Source of the DNA: Hyphomicrobiaceae bacterium
GTDB lineage: Bacteria > Pseudomonadota > Alphaproteobacteria > Rhizobiales > Hyphomicrobiaceae
Assembly: GCA_022842785.1 (NCBI GenBank)
Contig: JALHOW010000003.1
Location: 496,001-560,000, forward strand
DNA: 64,000 nucleotides
Reading direction: 5' to 3'
Of this stretch, positions 57,242 to 64,000 are shown one piece after another. The translations under genes were made by a program, and so were the position numbers. The notes beneath the pieces are model-generated. The model made no database searches and was not told where the DNA came from. It saw only the letters and a list, made by a program, of their open reading frames with translations. Positions within the stretch are counted from its first letter, which is position 1; each line of letters opens with the position of its first letter.

Positions 57242-58320
57242 GCCTTCCCGTCCACAAGCTGGCCATCGGCATAGACATGAAGATGCGCTCGATCGAACTC
57301 GATCGCGGCCGAGTCGCCGGAAAGTTGCGTGTCCTCACCGACCATGACGCTGAGCGCTTGTCCGTCCAGACTGACGCGCGCGATCTTGAAGCGCCCGACA
57401 TCGTCGATGCGGTTGATGCGCACCGGTACGCCTTCGCCTTGTGGCGCAATGCGCACGAATTCCGGCCGGATACCGAGTTCGACGCGAGCGCGGTCCGCCA
57501 GACGATCATATGCGCGCGGCAACGGGATCGCGCGGCCAGCGACCGTCGCGGTGCGCCCCTCGACGCTTGCGTGCAGGATGTTCATGCCGGGCGAACCGAT
57601 GAAATATCCGACGAACGTATGGTGCGGCCGCTCGAACAGTTCCTGCGGCGAACCGACCTGCAATATGCGGCCATCATACATAACGATCACGGTATCGGCG
57701 AAGGTCAGCGCCTCGGTCTGGTCGTGCGTGACGTAGATCATCGTCGTGCCGACCTGCCGGTGCAGTTGCTTCAATTGCGAGCGTAGTTCCCACTTCAGTT
57801 GCGGATCGATGACGGTGAGCGGCTCGTCGAACAGCATGGCGCTCACATCCGCACGCACGAGCCCGCGTCCGAGTGAGATTTTCTGCTTGGCGTCGGCGGT
57901 CAGCCGTCTTGCCTTCTGCATCAGCGATGGTGTGAGCCCGAGCATCTCGGCAATTTCGCGCACCCGTAAGTCGAGCGCTTGCCGGGCTACGCCGCGGTTG
58001 CGCAGCGGAAATGCCAGGTTCTCGTAAACGGTCATCGTGTCGTAGACGACGGGAAACTGGAATACCTGCGCGATGTTGCGCTGCTCGCTCGTTTGCTCGG
58101 TAACGTCCGTGCCGTCGAACAGCACGCTTCCCTCGGTCGGCACGAGCAGCCCCGAAATCAGATTGAGCAGCGTGGTCTTGCCGCAGCCCGACGGCCCAAG
58201 CAGCGCATAGGCGCCGCCCGGCTTGAACTCGAGATTGATCGTCTTCAGCGCATAGTCGGCGTCGCCTCTCGGCCGAGGGCCGTAGGCGTGGGCGAGACTG
58301 GCGAGTTCAATGCGCGCCAT
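57238..58320 (-). CDS. glpT: Glycerol ABC transporter ATPase (GlpT-like)
   Basis: ATPase of 360 residues with a C-terminal TOBE/OB domain (about 245-350). Walker A GPSGCGKTT has Lys48, the signature region is the degenerate RLTADAKQKISLGRG in place of LSGGQ, Walker B is SAMLFDEPLTVIDP and the switch His is present in YVTHDQTEAL. It pairs with GlpS, which has a consensus signature but lacks the switch His. Together they likely form an asymmetric heterodimer. It ends four bases inside the permease start. Confidence 0.88.
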   Translation of the reverse strand: MARIELASLAHAYGPRPRGDADYALKTINLEFKPGGAYALLGPSGCGKTTLLNLISGLLVPTEGSVLFDGTDVTEQTSEQRNIAQVFQFPVVYDTMTVYENLAFPLRNRGVARQALDLRVREIAEMLGLTPSLMQKARRLTADAKQKISLGRGLVRADVSAMLFDEPLTVIDPQLKWELRSQLKQLHRQVGTTMIYVTHDQTEALTFADTVIVMYDGRILQVGSPQELFERPHHTFVGYFIGSPGMNILHASVEGRTATVAGRAIPLPRAYDRLADRARVELGIRPEFVRIAPQGEGVPVRINRIDDVGRFKIARVSLDGQALSVMVGEDTQLSGDSAAIEFDRAHLHVYADGQLVDGKA

Positions 58321-58328
58321 GACTGTCC

Positions 58329-59417
58329 TCAGGCTGCCGCCGCGAAATCCGGCGCCGCCACCAGGCGACCGTCCCGGTCGAAAGCGAACATGCGCTTCGG
58401 GTCGAGATAGAGTTCCACCGGCGCACCCGGATTAAGTTCGTGAATACCGTGCACGAGTGCGACCCAGCGCATGTCCCGGTGAATGGCGTGAACGAAACTT
58501 TCCGAGCCGGTGATCTCGACGATCGCGACTTTCGCCGTCACCGCCACCGCGTCCTGGCTCGGTTGGCGCAGATAGAGATGATTGGCGCGAAAGCCGAGCG
58601 TGATCTCCCCGTCGGGCAATCCGGCGAGCGGACCGTGCGCCGGAAGGATGGCACCGCCCGGCAAATGCGCCTTGCCGCCGGCAATGCGGGCCGCGATGAA
58701 ATTCATCGGCGGATCAGAGAAGGCTTCCGCCGTCTCGCGGTCGGTCGGGCGGCGATAGACATCGACTGTGCGGCCGAACTGCGTTACCCGCCCCTCACTG
58801 AGGGTCGCCGTGCTGCCGCCGAGAAGCAAGGCGTCGGACGGCTCCGCCGTCGCATAGACCGTGATCGCGCCGATCTCCGCAAACAGCTTCGGCAGCTGTT
58901 CGCGCAGTTCCTCACGCAATTTGTAGTCGAGATTGGCGAGCGGCTCGTCGAGCAGAAGAAGGTCGGCGCGTTTGACGATGGCACGTGCGAGCGCGGTGCG
59001 CTGCTGCTGGCCGCCGGAAAGCCCGAGCGGATACCGATCGAGCTGACTGTCGAGCCGCATGAGGGCCGCGGCATCGCGGACGCGGCGGTCCAGCTCCGTG
59101 CGCGGCACGCGCGCGACGCGCAGCGGCGACGCGATGTTCTCGTAAACCGTCAGGTTCGGGTAATTGATGAACTGCTGATAGACCATCGCGACTGAGCGCT
59201 GCCGCACTGGCGTGCCGGTGACGTCGCGGCCATCGATCAGAACCTGCCCCTCTACAGGCACGTCGAGCCCCGCCATCAGCCGCAGGATTGTGGTCTTGCC
59301 CGAAAGCGTCGGTCCAAGCAGCACGTTCAGGCTACCGCGCTCGAGCGTCAGCGTTACGCCGGCAACGTGGGTCTCACCTCCGACCCGCTTTGTTACGTTG
59401 CGCAGTTCGAGCGTCAT
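58329..59417 (-). CDS. glpS: Glycerol ABC transporter ATPase (GlpS-like)
   Basis: ATPase of 362 residues from ATG 59417; the frame is open to 59723 but that part overlaps the glpD remnant in another phase. Walker A is GPTLSGKTT (Lys41, non-consensus middle), Q-loop [16 protein letters not shown], signature [14 protein letters not shown], Walker [13 protein letters not shown]. The switch His is replaced by Ala191 in [16 protein letters not shown]-type C-terminal domain follows. It starts 12 bases after the glpD remnant's stop. Confidence 0.88.
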   Translation of the reverse strand: MTLELRNVTKRVGGETHVAGVTLTLERGSLNVLLGPTLSGKTTILRLMAGLDVPVEGQVLIDGRDVTGTPVRQRSVAMVYQQFINYPNLTVYENIASPLRVARVPRTELDRRVRDAAALMRLDSQLDRYPLGLSGGQQQRTALARAIVKRADLLLLDEPLANLDYKLREELREQLPKLFAEIGAITVYATAEPSDALLLGGSTATLSEGRVTQFGRTVDVYRRPTDRETAEAFSDPPMNFIAARIAGGKAHLPGGAILPAHGPLAGLPDGEITLGFRANHLYLRQPSQDAVAVTAKVAIVEITGSESFVHAIHRDMRWVALVHGIHELNPGAPVELYLDPKRMFAFDRDGRLVAAPDFAAAA

Positions 59418-59428
59418 CGTGGGCTCCG

Positions 59429-59776
59429 TCAGGCGGCCGGTGCCGCGTCGGCGCGCGGCTGCACGCGCATCCATTCGCCGAGCCACAGCACGTCTTCCGC
59501 CGTGACCTCCGCGCGCGAGGCATAGGCGCGCACCAGTCGACGTGCGCATCGGTCGTCGCGAGCGATGCTGGTAGCCTTGAGCTTGTCGACCTCCCGCTCG
59601 ATCAGTGCCGCACGGACAAGCTTGAGCTGACAATATTCGGGATCGTGCAGACCGCCGTGGATCAGCTTGGTCAAAGTGGATGAAGCAGCGCCGCGCCCGG
59701 CCGCGTCGCGCGCGACACCGCAACCATTGATCCCTTCACCGATGATGGCGACGTCGTATACGGCCTCGGACAACAC
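59429..59776 (-). pseudogene. glpD: Vestigial glycerol-3-phosphate dehydrogenase (GlpD), internally deleted
   Basis: A 115-residue open frame with pieces of GlpD in order. It retains the flavin-binding start VYDVAIIGEGINGCGVARDAAGRG, then jumps to SSTLTKLIHGGL (about 15 residues missing, including the second half of the flavin fold), LVRAALIEREV, then over roughly 350 residues to ARRLVRAYASRA and TAEDVLWLGEW from the C-terminal helical domain. Full-length GlpD has about 500 residues. The GTG start 59776 still has GGGAGG upstream and the frame is uninterrupted, so a short protein could be made, but it cannot be a dehydrogenase. It sits exactly where intact glpD lies in related operons, between glpR and glpS. 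Confidence 0.85.
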
Positions 59777-59834
59777 GCCCTCCCGCCCGAACGCAGCGGT
59801 GCCTTGCGCTTTCGCAATCTTTTCTTTTTAGCTT

Positions 59835-59867
59835 AATTCGAAATATATTACGGGCCAAGCGAAAACA
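59835..59867. promoter_or_regulatory. Candidate GlpR half-sites upstream of the glpD remnant
   Basis: AATTCGAAAT and AGCGAAAAC lie 22 bases apart in the AT-rich 108-base gap between glpR and the glpD remnant. Both resemble TCGAAA-type DeoR/GlpR half-sites and a similar run occurs before glpR. Tentative. Confidence 0.3.
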
Positions 59868-59884
59868 ACGCGCTGAAACTTCAA

Positions 59885-60673
59885 CTAGATTTTGTCGATC
59901 TGGCCGCCAGATGGGGACTTGACCTCCGTCAGCCGCACTTCAGCTTCCTGGCAGATGCGGCGGATCGTCGGCGGGCGGCAGTAGTCCGTGACGAAGGTGT
60001 TGACTTGCGAGAGATGCCCGATCTTCACCGGCGCGGAGCGCTCGAACTTGGTCGCGTCGCACACCAGGATCACATGTCGCGCATTGGCTATGATCTCCTG
60101 GGTGACCCGCACCTCGCGGTAATCGAAATCGAGCAGCGCGCCGTCCTGGTCGATCGCCGAAACACCGATGACTGCAAAGTCCACGCGAAACTGGCGGATG
60201 AAATCGACCGCAGCGTCGCCGACGATGCCGCCGTCGGCGTGACGCACAACGCCACCCGCGATCACCACCTCGATCTGCGAATAGCCGCGCATTAAGCTCG
60301 CGACATTGATATTATTAGTGATCACCATAAGGCCGGAATGCTGCAGCATGGCGCGCGCGACGGCTTCGGTGGTGGTGCCGATATTGATGAAGAGCGAGGC
60401 GTTGTTCGGGATCAGCGCCGCCGTTGCCCGCCCGATCTCCTCCTTCGCCTCCATCGCGATAGAACGGCGCGCATCGTACCCGACGTTTTGTACGCCGGAG
60501 GCGAGGATCGCACCGCCATGTACACGCATGAGCAGGCGCTTGTCGCACAGCTCGTTCAGATCCTTGCGGATGGTCTGCGGCGTGACGTCGAAGCGAGCCG
60601 ATAGGCCTTCCACGGTGACGCGGCCAGCTTGGCGGGCGAGGTCGACGATAGCTTGTTGTCGTGTGACCAACAT
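59885..60673 (-). CDS. glpR: DeoR family regulator GlpR
   Basis: DeoR-type repressor of 262 residues. The N-terminal helix-turn-helix is RQQAIVDLARQAGRVTVEGLSARFDVTPQTIRKDLNELCDKRLLMRVHGGAI (about 4-55), followed by the sugar-phosphate-sensing domain with IGTTTEAVARAM near 96 and VVRHADGGIVGDAAVDFIRQFRVDFAVIGVSAID. GlpR responds to glycerol 3-phosphate. It is first in the glycerol operon. Sequence looks complete and functional. Confidence 0.9.
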   Translation of the reverse strand: MLVTRQQAIVDLARQAGRVTVEGLSARFDVTPQTIRKDLNELCDKRLLMRVHGGAILASGVQNVGYDARRSIAMEAKEEIGRATAALIPNNASLFINIGTTTEAVARAMLQHSGLMVITNNINVASLMRGYSQIEVVIAGGVVRHADGGIVGDAAVDFIRQFRVDFAVIGVSAIDQDGALLDFDYREVRVTQEIIANARHVILVCDATKFERSAPVKIGHLSQVNTFVTDYCRPPTIRRICQEAEVRLTEVKSPSGGQIDKI

Positions 60674-61110
60674 AACAGAGCCCGGAATTGCAACATGAAA
60701 ATGAAACGAAAACGATTCGAAAGCAAGGTACCGCCGCTTTGAGTTTGTGAGAGCGTCCTGCCATGCACGCGAGAGGTGTATGATCGCCGTAGCTTCGCTC
60801 CTTGGAGGTGATCGGAGCGCATTTTTGCCCGGCGCGCTGCACGGGCATGGCCGGAGCTACATGCGTGTTGAGCTAGGTGAAGGCGAGACATGCGGGCGGC
60901 GTCTTCACCAGGTCGCTTTGCTCCCCAGCGGGCCAACCGCCAGCGCGTCGGTCGAGCGCAGCGCAGAACGCAGGCTCTGGCGCCATACCGAGGCAGGAAG
61001 GCACGCACTCTGTCAGTTTCATGCGCATCGTGCGCGCAGACGGCGCCAAAGCGCATGGAATGAGTGACAGAGAAGGCAGCTAAGCATTTGTAGATTAATA
61101 ATTTTTGTGG
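60674..61110. other. Intergenic region, 437 bp
   Basis: Between glpR and the tRNA gene. Apart from the candidate operator near 60700, nothing recognisable: short open frames on both strands have no family character. Confidence 0.5.
60697..60723. promoter_or_regulatory. Candidate GlpR operator upstream of glpR
   Basis: Repeated GAAAATGAAACG-AAAACGATTCGAAAG run, with tandem CGAAA/ACGA units, 24-50 bases before the glpR start. DeoR-family sites commonly contain TTCGNNTTCG repeats, so autoregulation is plausible but unproven. Confidence 0.35.
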
Positions 61111-61182
<72 letters not shown>

Positions 61183-61454
61183 TTGCGCGGCTTGGCGCTG
61201 ACGGCCCCTGATCTAGCCTTATTCACCCTACCCTGCAACCGACGAATTGGCGGCTGTCGGCCGTCCCGACGCTACCGGAGGCCGACAGAACAATGCCCAT
61301 GCCAGGCTCACGAGACTTCAATTGAGCGTGTCCTCCGACGCGCGGGCATTGCAGATGTCACAATGACAACGGAAGGATCTCGTGCCGACGGAACAACGAA
61401 TCGCCAAACTGCCGGCACGCCACAAGCTAACAGAAGTACATTGAAAGGATGATC

Positions 61455-61847
61455 ATGGACTTCCTGCGACCCTACTCGCCCCAGCTGCTCAGCGTGCTGC
61501 GCATCATGTCCGGCCTGCTGCTTCTCCAGCATGGCACGACGAAATACCTGAGCATTCCCGCCACCAAAATGAGCGGCGTCCCGCTCTTTAGCATGGGTGG
61601 TGCGGCCGGCGTCATTGAACTCGTCGCAGGCGCCCTGCTCGTCGTCGGCCTCTTCACGCGCCCGGCTGCGTTCATCGCCTCGGGCATGTGCGCGGTCGCC
61701 TACTTCTATGCCCACGCCGGCAGCAACTTCTATCCGATCGTCAACGGTGGCGAGTTGGCCGCGCTGTACGCCTTCGTGTTTCTGTATCTCGCGGCGGCCG
61801 GCGGCGGCCCCCTGAGCCTCGACCGGCTGATCAGCAAGGAGAGCTGA
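61455..61847 (+). CDS. DoxX family membrane protein
   Basis: Inner-membrane protein of 130 residues with four hydrophobic helices: LLSVLRIMSGLLLLQHGTTKY, AAGVIELVAGALLVVGLFTRPAAFIASGMCAVAYFYA and ALYAFVFLYLAAAGGGPLSLD. The HGTTKY and FTRPAAFI motifs are characteristic of DoxX/DoxD-like proteins, often tied to redox or stress functions without a defined reaction. ATG 61455 has GAAAGG six bases upstream; ATG 61449 is too close to it. Monocistronic. Confidence 0.85.
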   Translation: MDFLRPYSPQLLSVLRIMSGLLLLQHGTTKYLSIPATKMSGVPLFSMGGAAGVIELVAGALLVVGLFTRPAAFIASGMCAVAYFYAHAGSNFYPIVNGGELAALYAFVFLYLAAAGGGPLSLDRLISKES

Positions 61848-61985
61848 CGCAGCCCTGCCTCCTGAGGCAGACCCTTGCGCGATGCGCGTGAGACTGTAGA
61901 CAGTTCGTGGGCGGCCGTGCTGGCAGACCGGCGCGGCCGCTCTCTTCGCTATTGTCACAAGCCATAAACGACCCAGGAACGCCTC

Positions 61986-63188
61986 ATGACCGCCCCCAGC
62001 AGCGCCGGCGCCCTCGCCGGCATCAAGGTGATCGACCTCACTCGCGTGCTGGGAGGCCCGTTCGCGACGCAGCTGCTTTCCGATCACGGCGCGAATGTGA
62101 TCAAGCTCGAGCCGCCGCAGGGTGACGAGGTGCGCGACTGGGGCCCGCCCTTCCACGGTGAGGACGCCTCCTACTTCATCGGCATCAACCGAAACAAGCG
62201 CTCGGTAGGGCTCGATCTCGCGCAGCCCGAGGGGCGCGCGGTCCTGCTGCGCCTGCTCGAGGGCGCCGACGTGCTCATCGAGAATTTCAAGCCGGGCTCC
62301 ATGGAAAAGTGGGGCATCGGCTACGACGAACTGGCCAAGAAGTTCCCGCGCCTCATCTACTGCAAGGTCTCGGGCTTCGGCGCCGAAGGCCCGCTCGGCG
62401 GCTTTCCTGGCTATGACGCCATCGTCGGCGCCATGGCCGGCCACTACAGCGTCAACGGCAGCCCGGAGTCGGGTCCGATGCGCATTGGCCTCCCCGTCGT
62501 CGACATCACGACGGGCCTCTACAGCGTCATCGGCATCATGCTCGCCATGCACGAGCGCCACAGCTCCGGCAAGGGCCAGTTCATCGATGCAGCTCTCTAC
62601 GACAGCGCGATGAGCCTCATGCATCCGCACAGTGCCAACTACTTCCTCTCGGGCAAAGTGCCGGGCCTTTCCGGAAACACGCACGGCAATCTCGCGCCCT
62701 ACGGCATGTTCAAGACCCGAACGTGCCATGTCATGATCGGCGCCGGCAACAATCGCTCCTTCAAGCGCGTATGCGAGGAGCTTGGCGTGCCCGAGATGGC
62801 GGAGGATCCGCGCTTTGCCACCAACGGCGATCGGATCAAGAACCGCGACGAGCTCAACCGCATCATCACCGAGCGGCTCTCCCAGGTCGATGGCCAGGAG
62901 TTCGCGCTTAAGCTGCTGAAGGCGGGCCTGCCCTGCGGCCCGGTGTTGAACACGGCCGAGGCGCTGAGCCATCCGCACGCGAAGGCCCGCGGCACCATCG
63001 TCGAGGCCGACTGGTACAAGGGCATTGGCACGCCGGTGAAGCTCTCGCGCACGCCGGCGAGCGTGAAGGCGCCGCCGCCGAAGTTCTCCCAGCACACGCG
63101 CGAGGTGCTGGCCGAGAATGGCTTCGACGAGGCCAGCGTCGAGCGCCTCATCGCAGCCGGCGTACTCGTCGAGAAGCGGCGCGCGTAA
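61986..63188 (+). CDS. CaiB/BaiF (family III) CoA-transferase
   Basis: CoA-transferase of 400 residues that moves coenzyme A between carboxylic acids through an Asp-bound anhydride. Features: GIKVIDLTRVLGGPFATQLLSDHGANVIKLEPPQGD (12-47), RNKRSVGLDL (69-78), YCKVSGFGAEGPLGGFPGYDAIVGAMAG and VVDITTGLYSVIGIMLAM containing the likely catalytic Asp173, then KTRTCHVMIGAGNNRSFKRVCEELG. The substrate cannot be read from sequence; members act on oxalate, carnitine, aromatic or dicarboxylic CoA esters. No neighbours clearly linked to it. Confidence 0.9.
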   Translation: MTAPSSAGALAGIKVIDLTRVLGGPFATQLLSDHGANVIKLEPPQGDEVRDWGPPFHGEDASYFIGINRNKRSVGLDLAQPEGRAVLLRLLEGADVLIENFKPGSMEKWGIGYDELAKKFPRLIYCKVSGFGAEGPLGGFPGYDAIVGAMAGHYSVNGSPESGPMRIGLPVVDITTGLYSVIGIMLAMHERHSSGKGQFIDAALYDSAMSLMHPHSANYFLSGKVPGLSGNTHGNLAPYGMFKTRTCHVMIGAGNNRSFKRVCEELGVPEMAEDPRFATNGDRIKNRDELNRIITERLSQVDGQEFALKLLKAGLPCGPVLNTAEALSHPHAKARGTIVEADWYKGIGTPVKLSRTPASVKAPPPKFSQHTREVLAENGFDEASVERLIAAGVLVEKRRA

Positions 63189-63419
63189 TTCGCACGCCGT
63201 CTCTCCTCACTGCAATAACCAGTAATAATTCCACAAAGATTAGCCCTCTCGTTGCCGCATTTCAGCCATCGGGATTTCCAAACCTGATAGGGCTGAACGT
63301 GCGTCGGCGCGAGGTGCCGGCGAGTTTCCGTCTCTACATGCGGGGTAAGACGGGGCAGGCGCTCAGCGCTGCAGCCGGGCCGGGGCATGGCCGGGCTGCC
63401 GAACGAGGGGTGTTTGCGT

Positions 63420-64000
63420 ATGAACCCGCCGTCTGGTCCGATCAAATCGGCCGGTCTGCAAGACCAACCGGCATCGGTAGTATCTGCCGAGCCGACGACA
63501 GCGACGATCGCAACCGTGTCCGCCCCGATGGAGCAGTTCATCTGGGAGAACATGGCCGCGTCAGCGGAGGTCGATGCGCCCAGCGCGCCTGCTTGGGAAG
63601 CAGCGCGCCACGACGAGGAGCCCGGCCCGCATATTCTCGTCGTATCCGACGAGGATCAGGAGCCGCCGGATTCCTGGCGCCGCCAGCTCATCAGCGCGCT
63701 CCACGACGTTGATCGCGAGTCTCCCGACAGCCGGGCGCAACCAACTGAGCCGCCCCCCATTCCGCCCGCGGAGATCGAACGTCGGGCGCCAATTGCCTAC
63801 GCCGCGAACCGTGCGGCGCGGACGAGCGCACCGGCCCCGATCGTGCGAAGAACGCCGCGCTATCGCGTCGGCCTCGGCCTGATCGGACTGACGGCGACTG
63901 CCGGCCTCCTTTCCACGGCTCTGTCGCGTCCCGCAAACATTCCCGAGATGACCGCCAGTGCAGCAACGCCTGCGCCGTTCATGACGGGCTCGCTTGCCAC
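63420..64000 (+). CDS. Unrecognised protein, truncated by window end
   Basis: An open frame from ATG 63420 (GAGGGG upstream) to the end of the window, at least 193 residues. The first 145 are rich in Pro, Ala and Glu, with no domain seen (for example PEPTTATIATVSAP-like and EPPPIPPAEIERR stretches), followed by basic residues and one hydrophobic helix (RVGLGLIGLTATAGLLSTAL). It looks like a large single-span inner-membrane protein with a disordered cytoplasmic part. I do not recognise it; the remainder lies outside. Confidence 0.6.
   Translation, partial: MNPPSGPIKSAGLQDQPASVVSAEPTTATIATVSAPMEQFIWENMAASAEVDAPSAPAWEAARHDEEPGPHILVVSDEDQEPPDSWRRQLISALHDVDRESPDSRAQPTEPPPIPPAEIERRAPIAYAANRAARTSAPAPIVRRTPRYRVGLGLIGLTATAGLLSTALSRPANIPEMTASAATPAPFMTGSLA

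Noticed and set aside
61308-63095. 595-codon minus-strand open frame opposite the CoA-transferase and DoxX genes
   Set aside because: Overlaps two well supported genes; composition is typical antisense shadow.

Overview
The window is a GC-rich stretch of bacterial chromosome, almost certainly from an alphaproteobacterium of the Hyphomicrobiales (Rhizobiales). This rests on gene content: a GlpSTPQUV-type glycerol ABC operon, many Bug/TctABC tripartite carboxylate transporters, IclR regulators beside SsuABC/TauABC-type ABC transporters, a bkd operon next to an Lrp regulator, and ptsN beside kdpDE. No species assignment is possible from the sequence alone. Genes are densely packed. I saw no rRNA, phage, transposase or CRISPR array. 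There is one tRNA (Thr, GGT).

Layout. 0.1-3.9 kb: a Cys/Met-metabolism PLP enzyme, a pyruvoyl-dependent arginine decarboxylase, a SpeG-like spermidine acetyltransferase and a DUF2189 membrane protein. 3.9-10 kb: a complete branched-chain 2-oxoacid dehydrogenase operon on the minus strand (E1alpha, E1beta, E2, E3), preceded by a small ACT-like gene and divergent from an Lrp/AsnC regulator. 10.1-18.9 kb: ptsN, kdpE, kdpD, kdpC, kdpB, a 53-codon membrane ORF, kdpA, kdpF and a 27-codon membrane ORF, a high-affinity potassium locus physically linked to the nitrogen PTS protein. 19.3-19.9 kb: a RibD/DHFR-like reductase.

20.4-31.3 kb: a catabolic block with a class III aminotransferase, a gamma-glutamyltransferase-like hydrolase, TctB/TctA, a LysR regulator, a TctC receptor, a YtcJ-like amidohydrolase and a sulfurtransferase. 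A 65-bp element occurs in front of two of its transcription units. 31.8-43.2 kb: a second block with IclR, an acyl-CoA ligase, two SsuABC-type ABC transporters, an NtaA/DszA-type flavin monooxygenase and a second IclR. It looks like uptake and oxidative breakdown of an unknown organic compound.

43.7-53.0 kb: a third catabolic block with TctA/TctB, a DapA-family aldolase/dehydratase, a LysR regulator and an M19 dipeptidase homologue missing several metal ligands, divergent from TctC and a three-subunit flavin/iron-sulfur oxidase related to opine oxidase, HcnABC and D-hydroxyproline dehydrogenase. 53.3-60.7 kb: the glycerol operon glpR-(glpD remnant)-glpS-glpT-glpP-glpQ-glpU-glpV. The dehydrogenase gene is reduced to a 115-codon, internally deleted vestige while regulator and transporter look intact. 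61-64 kb: tRNA-Thr, a DoxX-family protein, a CaiB/BaiF CoA-transferase and the start of an unrecognised gene that runs off the window.

The strongest candidates for new biology are the opine/imino-acid-like oxidase block with its altered M19 protein, the glpD remnant inside a live-looking operon, the extra small membrane proteins in the kdp operon, the ACT-like gene heading the bkd operon, and the paired 65-bp element. All functional pathway proposals are inferences from context.
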